Assembly (NCBI GenBank): GCA_039819785.1
Contig: JBCBRH010000017.1
Coordinates: 1 to 64,000 of the forward strand
DNA from: JBCBRD01 sp039819785
GTDB lineage: Bacteria; Pseudomonadota; Alphaproteobacteria; Rhizobiales; Hyphomicrobiaceae
Length of the DNA stretch: 64,000 nucleotides
Direction: 5' to 3'
Shown here: positions 1 through 7,919 of the stretch, one piece after another
Numbering within the stretch: position 1 is the first letter of the stretch
Layout: every line of letters starts with the position of its first letter
The notes under the pieces: generated by a model
Seen by the model: the letters and a program-made list of their open reading frames with translations, nothing else
What the model was told of the DNA's origin: nothing
The model's database searches: none
Made by a program: the position numbers and the translations under genes

Positions 1-555
1 ACAGGTGCCTGGGACTATCCGAATATCGGCCGTGATCAGGTGTTTGTCGGCGGCTGGTACGCAAGCCCCGATCCGCGAGGCTGGCGTGATTTTTCAGAAC
101 GCTTTGCCCGGACATTTGGGCAGGCACCCCCTCGGGTTGCGACACTCGCCTATGATGCCGTGAACGTTGCGATTGAATTATCCAATGCTCCAAAAGGGCA
201 GCGGTTTACGCGAGATCGCCTGATGCGCCCGGGCGGTTTCAGAGGGGTTGATGGTCCGGTTCGTTTTGCAGCGGATGGCACCGCGACCCGGAACCTTGCG
301 ATCCTCGAAGTTCAGCGGTTTGGCACCACGACGATCCAATCTGCGAGCGGGCAGTCTGCCATTGGGACGTTGACGGGGGCTGCGCCAGTCCTTCAGACCG
401 GCAGCACGTTTCCTCCGCCAAACGGTACGCCGCCGTTTCAATCTATCCAGCCGCAGTTCCAGCGGCCTGGTCAAGGTGCCTTTGTCCCTTCGTTCACGGG
501 CATCCCAGCATCAAGCAGTGCTGCGCCGTCGTCGGCCAACGCCCTCCGCCCCTAA
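1..555 (+). CDS. Penicillin-binding protein activator / LivK-like periplasmic binding protein, 3' part only
   Basis: The reading frame is open from base 1 and ends with TAA at 553-555, so the 5' part lies outside the window. The visible ~184 residues have the last helix-strand portion of a type I periplasmic binding fold: a 'VFVGGWYASPDP' strand, a 'FSERFARTFGQAP' helix and 'ATLAYDAVNVAIEL', then 'FRGVDGPVRFAADGTATRNLAILEV', which is typical of branched-chain-amino-acid-type receptors and LpoA-like activators in alphaproteobacteria. A Ser/Pro/Gly-rich tail of about 60 residues follows. Family assignment is from these motifs. Whether it stimulates a penicillin-binding protein or binds a solute cannot be told from the fragment. 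Confidence 0.75.
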   Translation, partial: TGAWDYPNIGRDQVFVGGWYASPDPRGWRDFSERFARTFGQAPPRVATLAYDAVNVAIELSNAPKGQRFTRDRLMRPGGFRGVDGPVRFAADGTATRNLAILEVQRFGTTTIQSASGQSAIGTLTGAAPVLQTGSTFPPPNGTPPFQSIQPQFQRPGQGAFVPSFTGIPASSSAAPSSANALRP

Positions 556-760
556 TTGACACCTGAAACGTCTGTGCTCTTCCGCAGGTCGAAAGACTTT
601 GTCGGGGAACGGCAGAATCGTGTTGATTTGTTCTTATTTTGTTCTATGCTCTGATGTGTGACGATTATGGTGTCTTGCTCGTGCCATGGCGCTCTTGCCT
701 CGGCTTTGGTGTGACAGCCTTTGGTGTGGTTGGCGTTGGTGTTGTGGGGGGGGCGGTGTC

Positions 761-2320
761 ATGTATGCGCAAATTTCTACGGTCGCATTTGTTGGCGTGG
801 AGGCGCGCGCAGTCGAAGTGCAGGTGCGGATCACGCCGGGCGCGCAGACCTTTGCCATTGTCGGGCTGCCGGACAAAGCCGTTGCAGAGAGCCGGGAACG
901 TGTCCGCAATGCGCTCCACGCCGTGGGCCTGGGGCTTCCCTACAAACACCTGACGGTCAATCTGGCTCCGGCTGATCTGCCCAAGGAGGGTTCTCATTTC
1001 GATCTGCCCATCGCGCTGGCGTTGATGGCGGCGATGGGTGCCATTTCGCCTGAGGCGATCATGGATTATGCGGCGCTCGGTGAACTGGCGCTTGATGGTT
1101 CGATCCGTGATGTGCCCGGTGTCCTGCCTGCTGCTATCGGCGCCAATGCTCTTGGAAAGGGCTTAATCTGCCCAGTGGGTGGTGGTGCGGAGGCGGCTTG
1201 GGCGTCCGATGATATGGACCTGTTGGCACCTCAACATCTGCTATCCTTGGTCAATCATTTTAAAGGCCTGCAGGTTTTATCGCGGCCGAAACCCGAAGTG
1301 CGCGACAACCGGGATACCATGCTCGATTTGCGCGATGTCAAAGGGCAGGAGAGCGCCAAGCGCGCGTTGGAAGTTGCGGCGGCTGGCGGTCATAACCTCT
1401 TGATGGTTGGGCCGCCGGGGTCTGGAAAATCCATGCTGGCCTCGCGGCTCCCTTCCATCCTGCCGCCACTGACACCTGAAGAAATGCTTGAGGTTTCCAT
1501 GGTGCATTCCTTGGCTGGAGAGCTGATGGGGGGAGCGGTGGTGACTGCGCGGCCTTTTCGTGCGCCACACCATTCCGCCAGCATGGCCGCCCTGGTGGGA
1601 GGTGGGTCAAGACCAAAGCCCGGAGAGGTGAGCATGGCGCATCTGGGGGTTCTATTCCTGGATGAGTTGCCGGAGTTCACACCGCAGGTGCTTGATTCCC
1701 TGCGGCAACCGTTGGAGAGCGGGCAGACCGTCATTGCACGGGCCAACCACCGGATCAGCTATCCCTCCCGCATTCAATTGATTGCTGCCATGAACCCGTG
1801 CCGGTGTGGAGGGGGCGCGCGTGCAGGTGAGACCTGTAAGCGCGGTGCACGGTGCGCGGCCGATTATCAGGCGCGCATCTCAGGTCCGCTTCTGGACCGG
1901 ATTGATCTGCAGATCGAAGTGGCAGCGGTTTCCGCGAATGATCTGTCGCTGCCTCCGGCGGCGGAGGACAGCGCTACCGTTCGGGCGCGGGTGGAAGCTG
2001 CCCGAGAGGTGCAGCGGGCTCGCTATGCCGCGTTTGCCGATGCCCATGGCGGACCGCTGGCGCGTACGAATGCTGAGGCTGGCGGGCAGGCTTTGGAGGT
2101 GGCTGCGTGTCTTGAGGATGGTGCGCGAGGGCTGTTGCACAAGGCGGCTGACCAACTCGGCTTATCAGCGCGCGGATATCATCGGACATTGAAAGTGGCG
2201 CGGACGTTGGCGGACTTGGATGGGTATGAGATCTTGTCTCGTGCGCATGTGGCTGAAGCGCTGAGCTATCGCCGCGAGACGGTGATGCAGGGGGCTGGGT
2301 CTGGACTGAATGCGGCTTAG
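761..2320 (+). CDS. comM: YifB/ComM family AAA+ ATPase (Mg-chelatase-like)
   Basis: This 519-residue protein has the ChlI-like N-terminal domain ('VGLPDKAVAESRERVRNAL', 'VNLAPADLPKEGSHFDLPIALAL'), a Walker A GPPGSGKS near residue 217, a Walker B-like LFLDELPEF near 298, and the Cys-rich 'NPCRCGG ... C ... C' stretch near 345 that marks the family. Length matches ComM (about 500-510). I chose ATG 761 because it begins the conserved 'MYAQISTVAFVG' and follows a G-rich Shine-Dalgarno-like run. An upstream ATG at 686 would add 25 Trp/Cys/Gly-rich residues not seen in the family. ComM proteins act as helicases promoting branch migration during integration of transformed DNA, and comF lies elsewhere in the window. 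Presence of a full competence system is not shown. Confidence 0.92.
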   Translation: MYAQISTVAFVGVEARAVEVQVRITPGAQTFAIVGLPDKAVAESRERVRNALHAVGLGLPYKHLTVNLAPADLPKEGSHFDLPIALALMAAMGAISPEAIMDYAALGELALDGSIRDVPGVLPAAIGANALGKGLICPVGGGAEAAWASDDMDLLAPQHLLSLVNHFKGLQVLSRPKPEVRDNRDTMLDLRDVKGQESAKRALEVAAAGGHNLLMVGPPGSGKSMLASRLPSILPPLTPEEMLEVSMVHSLAGELMGGAVVTARPFRAPHHSASMAALVGGGSRPKPGEVSMAHLGVLFLDELPEFTPQVLDSLRQPLESGQTVIARANHRISYPSRIQLIAAMNPCRCGGGARAGETCKRGARCAADYQARISGPLLDRIDLQIEVAAVSANDLSLPPAAEDSATVRARVEAAREVQRARYAAFADAHGGPLARTNAEAGGQALEVAACLEDGARGLLHKAADQLGLSARGYHRTLKVARTLADLDGYEILSRAHVAEALSYRRETVMQGAGSGLNAA

Positions 2321-2322
2321 AG

Positions 2323-2351
2323 CCTTGCGGACTAGCAGGGTCGCAAGGTTT
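2323..2351 (+). terminator. Possible weak terminator hairpin after comM
   Basis: A perfect 7-bp inverted repeat (CCTTGCG / CGCAAGG, loop 12) starts just after the comM stop and is followed by only three T residues. It could terminate comM, or serve the converging folD transcript, but the T tract is poor. Confidence 0.3.
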
Positions 2352-2502
2352 CAGGGTCATTGGCTGACGGGTTAACTGGCCGTCCAGTCGCTGGCCGACA
2401 GGGTAGCGGCCAGCGGGTCACCTCTGAGCCCAGCAGCCCAGCCAAGTCGGTGGCCGACGGAATGTGCGCGACGCACTTTCTGGCGCGCCGCGCAGGCCAC
2501 GA

Positions 2503-3390
2503 TCAAGCGACGTCGATGTCGAGGCCGTTCTGCGCCTGGGTGGCCTGCACCGTGTTGCGCAAGAGGCAGGCGATCGTCATCGGGCCGACACCGCCTGGAA
2601 CAGGTGTAATGGCTCGTGCGACAGGAAGCGCTTCAGCGTAGTGGACATCACCGATGAGTCTGCCTTTGCCATCCTCGCCGATGACGCGGTTGATCCCAAC
2701 GTCGATGACGATCGCGCCGGGTTTAATCCAGTCGCCCCGCACGAAGTCTGGGATCCCGACGGCCGCAATGACCAGATCAGCGCGGCGGGTCGTTTCTGCG
2801 ATGTCCTTGGTGCGCGAGTGGGCAATGGTGACCGTGCAGTTTTCACGCAGTAGCAAACTGGCCATTGGCTTGCCGACGATGTTGGAGCGACCGATGACGA
2901 CCGCGTCCATGCCGGAGAGGTTTTGCTCCACGGATTTCGCCAGGATCAGCGATCCGGTTGGCGTACACGGGACGAGGGCGTTTTCACCGATCCAAAGTCG
3001 TCCGACGTTGACGGGGTGGAAACCGTCGACGTCTTTGGCAGGATCGATGGTGTTCAAAACTTTTTCGGCATCGACATGCTTGGGCAATGGGAGCTGAACC
3101 AGGATACCGTTGACCGCTGGGTCGGCATTCAACTGGTTGACCAGTTTCAACAGGTCAGCTCCTGAAACCGTGTCAGGCAGCTTATGTTCGATCGAGTTCA
3201 TACCGACTTCGACCGTTTGCTTGCCTTTGTTTCGCACATAGACCTTGCTTGCGGGATCTTCGCCCACGAGTACGACGGCCAGCCCCGGTTTGATCCCGTG
3301 CTTTTCAACAAGTGTCGCGACTTTCCCCTTAAGAGTTTCGCGCACGCTGGCTGCCACTGCTTTTCCGTCGATAATGGCTGCATCGCCCAT
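2503..3390 (-). CDS. folD: Bifunctional methylenetetrahydrofolate dehydrogenase / methenyltetrahydrofolate cyclohydrolase
   Basis: FolD interconverts 5,10-methylene-, 5,10-methenyl- and 10-formyl-tetrahydrofolate in the cytosol using NADP. The 295 residues match the usual length. Visible signatures are 'VGEDPASKVYVRNKGK' with the conserved Tyr/Lys region, 'GILVQLPLPKHVD', 'DVDGFHPVNVGRL', 'VVIGRSNIVGKPMASLLL' of the nucleotide-binding fold, and the C-terminal 'PVPGGVGPMTIACLL'. ATG 3390 is preceded by GGAGG at 8-nt spacing. The frame is open further upstream to 3546, but that part is Arg/Lys/Pro-rich and non-conserved. It lies downstream of a YggT gene in the same direction. The DUF167 gene often found between them in relatives is not recognisable here. 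Confidence 0.95.
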   Translation of the reverse strand: MGDAAIIDGKAVAASVRETLKGKVATLVEKHGIKPGLAVVLVGEDPASKVYVRNKGKQTVEVGMNSIEHKLPDTVSGADLLKLVNQLNADPAVNGILVQLPLPKHVDAEKVLNTIDPAKDVDGFHPVNVGRLWIGENALVPCTPTGSLILAKSVEQNLSGMDAVVIGRSNIVGKPMASLLLRENCTVTIAHSRTKDIAETTRRADLVIAAVGIPDFVRGDWIKPGAIVIDVGINRVIGEDGKGRLIGDVHYAEALPVARAITPVPGGVGPMTIACLLRNTVQATQAQNGLDIDVA

Positions 3391-3806
3391 TTGGTTTTCC
3401 TCCGTCCTTGTTTTTGATTTTGATCGTGACGCCTTTGCCTTCATCAGGTGTCGGGTTTGGCGCGGCAGGTCTGTTTCCCCGCCCCAGCCACTCTCATTAG
3501 GCGGGATGCGGGGCTTTAAAGCTTGAAGATATGGGCTTTCAGGCAAGCATTGAACGTCGATGCCGCCAGATGAAATCGCGGTGCTGAGAGGGTGTTTTTG
3601 GGTCGAACGGCGCGGTTGCCGTTGGCCCGGAGCGGTTCCAGCCTAGTCCCGATCGCATTTTGAACGGTTATGCGACTTTTGGCTAGGGCTGTATTGTGCG
3701 GCTAAACGTTCGTTCGCTGCCATCCAGGCGTCGTTTCGGACGTGGTTTTGATAGCTCACCAAAAAGCGGTTGGCTTACAGGCGCGCTTCACCGAAAAGAG
3801 GCAGTC
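3391..3806. other. 416-bp intergenic region between yggT-like gene and folD
   Basis: No convincing coding sequence on either strand. In related genomes a short DUF167 gene usually sits between yggT and folD, and no trace of its conserved motifs was found. The folD Shine-Dalgarno lies at the left edge of the region. No RNA or repeat signal was recognised. Confidence 0.5.
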
Positions 3807-4097
3807 TTAGCCGACAGCCCGAGCAATGTTCGGGATGACAACGCTCTGGATGAAAAAACAACCCAGCAGCAACACGATCGGCGAGATGTCGACGGCGCCG
3901 AAGTCAGGCAGGATGCGCCTGATCGGTCCCAACAGAGGTTCTGTCAAAGCGCGGAGCGTATCGTAGATTGCGCGCACCGTGCCGTTGTAACCGTTAATGA
4001 CACCAAATCCGATCAACCAGCTCATGATCACGGACGCCAGGATCACATAAGTATAAAGCCCGATGACGTAGCTGATGAAGCCGAGCAGTTCGATCAT
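3807..4097 (-). CDS. YggT family membrane protein
   Basis: A 96-residue protein with two hydrophobic segments, residues about 8-30 ('VIGLYTYVILASVIMSWLIG') and 70-92, separated by an amphipathic loop carrying 'LTEPLLGPIRRILPDFGAVDISPI', which is the hallmark of the YggT (YlmG/CCB3) family. Family members are inner-membrane proteins linked to cell-envelope or division-site organisation and osmotic shock resistance, but the biochemical role is not settled. It is co-directional with folD, an arrangement common in alphaproteobacteria. Start is ATG 4097. Confidence 0.9.
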   Translation of the reverse strand: MIELLGFISYVIGLYTYVILASVIMSWLIGFGVINGYNGTVRAIYDTLRALTEPLLGPIRRILPDFGAVDISPIVLLLGCFFIQSVVIPNIARAVG

Positions 4098-4217
4098 GAA
4101 GTGGTGTCCCGATTGTCGCGTGGAATTGGAAGTTGGCCGCGGGAGATGTAGCTGGCGCGCAGACCATCGGCAAGTGTTCGAAATGAGGGCGCATGCGAGC
4201 CGTTTGCATCGTTCTGG

Positions 4218-6032
4218 CTATTCCGCGGGCTCCAAGGCTGGGGCGGCATCTGCAACAGGTGACATTGGCGAACGGGAGGTTGCGGAGGGCTTGGCGGGTG
4301 TGACATCCAGCTTGAGACCGTGGTCGGCTGCAAAATGGGCCATCGTTCGCTCGGCCAGGGCGGTGATGGTGAACAGTGGGTTCACGCCAAGGGACCGCGG
4401 GATGACCGAACCATCAATCACATAAAGCCCTTCGTGGACCGCGGTGGTCGCTGGTGGAGGTGTCCGGCCTTCGCTCTGGTTTTGGTGGTGATCGGATGCG
4501 TCATCGTCGATGCCGTTGCCGCTCGTAGTGCTTGGCGCGCCGCGTGGATTGAAAACCTGCCCCTTGTGATTGACGACGCCTGATGTTGCGTCTGTCCCCA
4601 TCACACAGCCACCGAGGGGATGGGCGGTTGCGGGCTGGTGGCCCATGACGCTGCCGGACAACGGGTTTTTCACGTATGAGCCGCCGCTGCTCGTGACGAT
4701 CTTTTCAAGGACGCCATCCAAGCGTTTGTAGACTGGTTCGTCCTTTGCATTCGGCCAGGACAGTTCGAGCGTGTCTTTCTTCAGTGAGAATTTGCCCGAT
4801 GCGGTGTCGTGGGACACTGCAAAAAACGTTTGCAGATGCGCAAAGGGGCCCTTGTAGACGCCGCTGATGAGGCTCTTGAGTGCTCCGACGATCCGGCCGT
4901 TGGGTACAAAAAGATAGGGCAGCAATGGTGCCAGGGCCGATGGCATTGCGCCTTCCTGGACGCAGAGCTCGTGGTCGAGATTGTCTTTATCGGTCACCTC
5001 GATCTGGCCGGATACTGATGCACCGATATCCATATCTTCGATTTTCTTTGGATGGCCTACGCCGATGCAATTGACGTCTGCCTTGGCGCCGTAGCCGAAC
5101 GCGATGATGTCGCCATTGGCGGAAAACCGTTCACCCAACCTGGATGAAACCGGAAGACCATTTTGGGCCGAGCGAAGAAGGATTTCACTGGTGCCGAGGG
5201 TTCCAGCTGCCAGGATGACTGTTTTGGCTGACAGGTGGAGGACCTGCTCTGGTTCGCCTTTCGGCGTATCGAGGCGAAGGATTTCCACGACCCAGTCGCC
5301 GCTTGCCGCGCGCGAAACTTGGCGGACTTTCGCGTGGGTAAAAAGCTCCGCGCCATGGTTGACGGCATCAGGCAGGTACGTCAGCGCGACTGTGTTCTTT
5401 GCTCCGACGTTGCACCCTCCGCAACAGTCTCCGCAAAGCGTACAGGCGGGTTGTTCTATGCCAGCCGCGTTGGTTTGCTGTTCGAAGCTGACAACGACGC
5501 GCGGGGTCACCATCTCATGTTCAATGTCATTGCCAAGGGCATTATCAGCTGCCGCGAGGGCCTGGAACTTTGTCATGTTCGCCGCCTGGGCGTGTGCAGC
5601 GGGGCGCAGCCAAGTCTCGGCGCGGCGATAGCCTTCATCCAGCAGACCGTCCTGGCGGATCTGTCCTGGCCAGACAGGGTCATCGAAAACGCGCAGATCG
5701 GGACGCAGAGCAACGCCGGCGTTCACCAGCGAGCCACCGCCAAGGCCGCAACCGACCAGAACGTGCATGTCTTTGCCGACTCGCACGTCGTACAGCGCGG
5801 TCTCGGGTCCTGTGGGAATAGGCGTTCCACGGACCTGCATTTCATTTTTCAGATCTGGGAAACGGCTCGGGAACTCACCGGTCAGGAACTCACGGCCGCG
5901 TTCGAGCACGGCGACTTTTTGGCCGGCGCGCGACAGGCGTGAGGCCGATACGCCGCCGCCGTAGCCGGAGCCGACAATAACAACGTCGTAGGTGTCGCTG
6001 ATGTGGTCCAATGAGCGGGCGAGGCGGGCCAT
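4218..6032 (-). CDS. GMC-family FAD oxidoreductase, cholesterol-oxidase-like
   Basis: The 604-residue flavoprotein has an N-terminal Rossmann motif 'VIVGSGYGGG' (residues about 18-27), 'VAVLERGREF', a second nucleotide-contacting segment 'HVLVGCGLGGGSLVNAGV', and the C-terminal GMC signature 'HPLGGCVMGTDA' followed by 'GLYVIDGSVIPRSLGVNP'. A Cys-rich segment (CTLCGDCCGGC, residues 197-207) occurs in the cholesterol-oxidase-like branch; it may bind metal or form disulfides. Start ATG 6032 has GAAGGA 7 nt upstream. An open extension to 6176 lacks family similarity. Substrate is unknown: sterols, other hydrophobic alcohols or fatty-acid derivatives are all possible. No signal peptide is seen, and the C-terminus is Ala/Pro/Ser-rich. 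Confidence 0.85.
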   Translation of the reverse strand: MARLARSLDHISDTYDVVIVGSGYGGGVSASRLSRAGQKVAVLERGREFLTGEFPSRFPDLKNEMQVRGTPIPTGPETALYDVRVGKDMHVLVGCGLGGGSLVNAGVALRPDLRVFDDPVWPGQIRQDGLLDEGYRRAETWLRPAAHAQAANMTKFQALAAADNALGNDIEHEMVTPRVVVSFEQQTNAAGIEQPACTLCGDCCGGCNVGAKNTVALTYLPDAVNHGAELFTHAKVRQVSRAASGDWVVEILRLDTPKGEPEQVLHLSAKTVILAAGTLGTSEILLRSAQNGLPVSSRLGERFSANGDIIAFGYGAKADVNCIGVGHPKKIEDMDIGASVSGQIEVTDKDNLDHELCVQEGAMPSALAPLLPYLFVPNGRIVGALKSLISGVYKGPFAHLQTFFAVSHDTASGKFSLKKDTLELSWPNAKDEPVYKRLDGVLEKIVTSSGGSYVKNPLSGSVMGHQPATAHPLGGCVMGTDATSGVVNHKGQVFNPRGAPSTTSGNGIDDDASDHHQNQSEGRTPPPATTAVHEGLYVIDGSVIPRSLGVNPLFTITALAERTMAHFAADHGLKLDVTPAKPSATSRSPMSPVADAAPALEPAE

Positions 6033-6191
6033 GCTGCGTTCCTTCAAGCTGAAGAGATCAGAATATCGACAATATCCTGCTTCGTCAGTCGCGTGCGTGA
6101 CAGACGTGCAACAGGGTTGATGCGTTGGGCAAGGTGCATCAACTGCGATGGAGGTGGGGTGGTGTTTCCCGGACAATGTCGGCCAGGGAGT

Positions 6192-6782
6192 TCAGGTGAA
6201 GCGGACCACGTTGTTTTTTCGTGTGGTCGCCCGGTCGATCTGGTCTTTGCAGAATGCTACGAATTCGGCCTCGTTGACGGTGTCCGTGAAGCAGCTGCGG
6301 GGAATGAAAACACCGACGCCTTTGTCGATCCATAGGATCAAGATGGTGTCTTCCTGGTCGATACGGTCGAAGGCTTCCCAATCGTAGGTGGCGCGGACGT
6401 GCTCGCTGAAAACTTCAAGCCGATCGTAATTCGCCGTCAGCTTTGTGGGGCCGAGAAACGCGCCGTCGTTTGACACCATTTTGTGGAGCTGGCTGCGCTG
6501 GAGACCGACATTTGCAAGACAGAACACGGCGAACGCGATGATGGCACCATTGATCGTCGACGTGGGGTCAAGCCAGCAGGGTGATACGCTGTCTTTGCAG
6601 GCCTGATCGAAGGTGATGAAAACCAACAGGAGAAGCATGCCTATGGTGATGCCGAGACCAACCCGAAAGACCTTTGACCCGAGGTGATTTTTCTTGGCGC
6701 GGCTCAAACGCCAGGGGACCGCCGCGGCATAGGCGCGGAAATGGGCGTTCGTTGTCGTGTACTTGAGTTGATACTCGGCCAT
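6192..6782 (-). CDS. YcxB-like membrane protein
   Basis: 196 residues: a short basic N-terminus, two transmembrane segments at about 40-57 ('VGLGITIGMLLLLVFITF') and 75-92 ('NGAIIAFAVFCLANVGL'), then a soluble domain with 'LTANYDRLEVFSEHVRATYDWEAFDRIDQEDTILILWID' and 'GVFIPRSCFTDTVNEAEFVAFC'. This is the pattern of the YcxB C-terminal domain: beta strands, a Trp preceding a hydrophobic stretch, and 'IPRSCF'. Function of the family is unknown. It follows the GMC gene region in the same direction with a 159-bp gap, so co-transcription is possible but not shown. Confidence 0.75.
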   Translation of the reverse strand: MAEYQLKYTTTNAHFRAYAAAVPWRLSRAKKNHLGSKVFRVGLGITIGMLLLLVFITFDQACKDSVSPCWLDPTSTINGAIIAFAVFCLANVGLQRSQLHKMVSNDGAFLGPTKLTANYDRLEVFSEHVRATYDWEAFDRIDQEDTILILWIDKGVGVFIPRSCFTDTVNEAEFVAFCKDQIDRATTRKNNVVRFT

Positions 6783-6984
6783 CTGTGAGGTCGGGATGTC
6801 TGCCTGGGCTGGATCTTGGATCGGCAGGATCTCTCAATGGTCCACCGAAAGCGGGTGCAGTTCGCTCGATGTATCGGGTTGTGGCCGATCAGGCGGTGGA
6901 CTGCAAGTGCGGGCAGCTCGGCAACTTGGGTGTTTGCTCGCAGGAATTACCGCCCACGCCGCCTCCATGTTCGGTGACGCAGAC

Positions 6985-7015
6985 GCAAAAAAGGCTGGCA
7001 AAACTGCCAGCCTTT
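6985..7015 (-). terminator. Rho-independent terminator downstream of the DM13 gene
   Basis: Perfect 11-bp inverted repeat (AAAGGCTGGCA 6990-7000, TGCCAGCCTTT 7005-7015) with a 4-nt loop. Read on the minus strand the stem is directly followed by a T-run (TTTTTT overlapping the stem base). It lies 45 bp beyond the stop codon of the DM13 gene and is the natural end of that transcript. Confidence 0.85.
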
Positions 7016-7060
7016 GCGGTTTTATTCGGCCCCATCTGGGCGGGGTCTGTCGTCATCTGT

Positions 7061-7504
7061 TCAGCTGCTTTTGGTCAGCTTGGCCAGACCGAGCGGCACG
7101 TTAAACTTTTCGCACCACAGCCAAAGTTCATTGTAGTCGGCGACATTGATCGTGCCTGGGACCTCGTAGACCTGGGCACCTTTGTGGTTCTTGAGTTTCG
7201 TGAAAATCGTGTCTTTGGCATAACCATTCTTGCCGAAGGCAAGTTTTGGATCGGGTGCACCGTCGAGCGAAAAGTCCTCGCCCAACGTGACGATGGTCTT
7301 CCCACCTTTCGTTTCGATGGTGACCGCACCTGTGGTGACATGGCCTCCCGCGCCGGTAAAGCTGGCGGTGTAGACCACTGCGCCGGTTGGTTGTTCGACG
7401 ACCCTGATGGCGTCTTCAGCCTGTGTCGGTGTAATGGCCGCAAGGGTTGCGATAACCAGCAGTGTCAGAAGTGCTGCAATACTTGTTTTCATGCTCGTGA
7501 TCAT
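7061..7504 (-). CDS. Exported DM13-domain protein
   Basis: 147 residues with an N-terminal signal peptide (basic start, hydrophobic 'SIAALLTLLVIATLAAI', cleavage likely after 'PTQA'). The mature part is a DM13 domain: 'GAGGHVTTGAVTI', 'LGEDFSLDGAPDPKLAFG', 'KGAQVYEVPGTINVADYNELWLWCEKFNVPLG'. DM13 domains are predicted to be cytochrome-like or DOMON-related redox/electron-transfer modules with one conserved Cys, here in 'LWLWCEKF'. ATG 7504 has an AAAGGA 7 nt upstream; an internal ATG at 7492 is a weaker alternative. A strong terminator follows, so it is probably monocistronic. Redox partner is unknown. Confidence 0.85.
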   Translation of the reverse strand: MITSMKTSIAALLTLLVIATLAAITPTQAEDAIRVVEQPTGAVVYTASFTGAGGHVTTGAVTIETKGGKTIVTLGEDFSLDGAPDPKLAFGKNGYAKDTIFTKLKNHKGAQVYEVPGTINVADYNELWLWCEKFNVPLGLAKLTKSS

Positions 7505-7919
7505 TTGACGGTCCTTTTTTGTTTTTGCTTTTTGTCAGCGGCGCGAAGCTCATGCTCAATCAGTTGGTGAGCTGGCGACGTTGAGGGGTTATACGCAGCC
7601 TTAGAGTAACATTCTTGAACGGCACCGGCGGTCACGTCGGTTCACGACTGGTTGCTTGTGTTTGACGTGAGGTTCACGGTGCCGTGTTCACTTTGCCGGT
7701 AGGGTGATCCTGGCCCAGCTGGGTGATGCTGGCCCGGCTGGGTAATGCTTGTTGTAAATTGTTTGGCGTGGTGTGTTTCCCGCCATCTGCCCTGCATTTG
7801 GCTGCGCTGGTTGTGAAGGTGCTGCGGGTTATGCGACACCTTCCGGTGTAAGAACAGTCATGCGCCACGCAGGGTGTTTGTCGTGTCATGAGAAAAGAAA
7901 AAAGACGGAGACAGATTAG
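7505..7919. other. 415-bp intergenic region with a 19-nt tandem repeat
   Basis: Divergent intergenic region between the DM13 gene and the AICAR-transformylase-like gene. No coding sequence is credible. It contains a short tandem repeat (see 7702-7750). Both flanking promoters should lie here, but no clear consensus boxes were identified. Confidence 0.5.
7702..7750. repeat. 19-nt tandem repeat, about 2.6 copies
   Basis: Units at 7702-7720 and 7721-7739 differ at two positions and a partial third unit runs 7740-7750. Each unit has the form GGGTGATSCTGGCCCRGCT. Non-coding. It may be a slippage product or a protein-binding array. Confidence 0.6.

Noticed and set aside
3547..3806. DUF167 gene between yggT and folD, expected from synteny
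   Set aside because: No conserved residues or continuous frame could be found in this interval.
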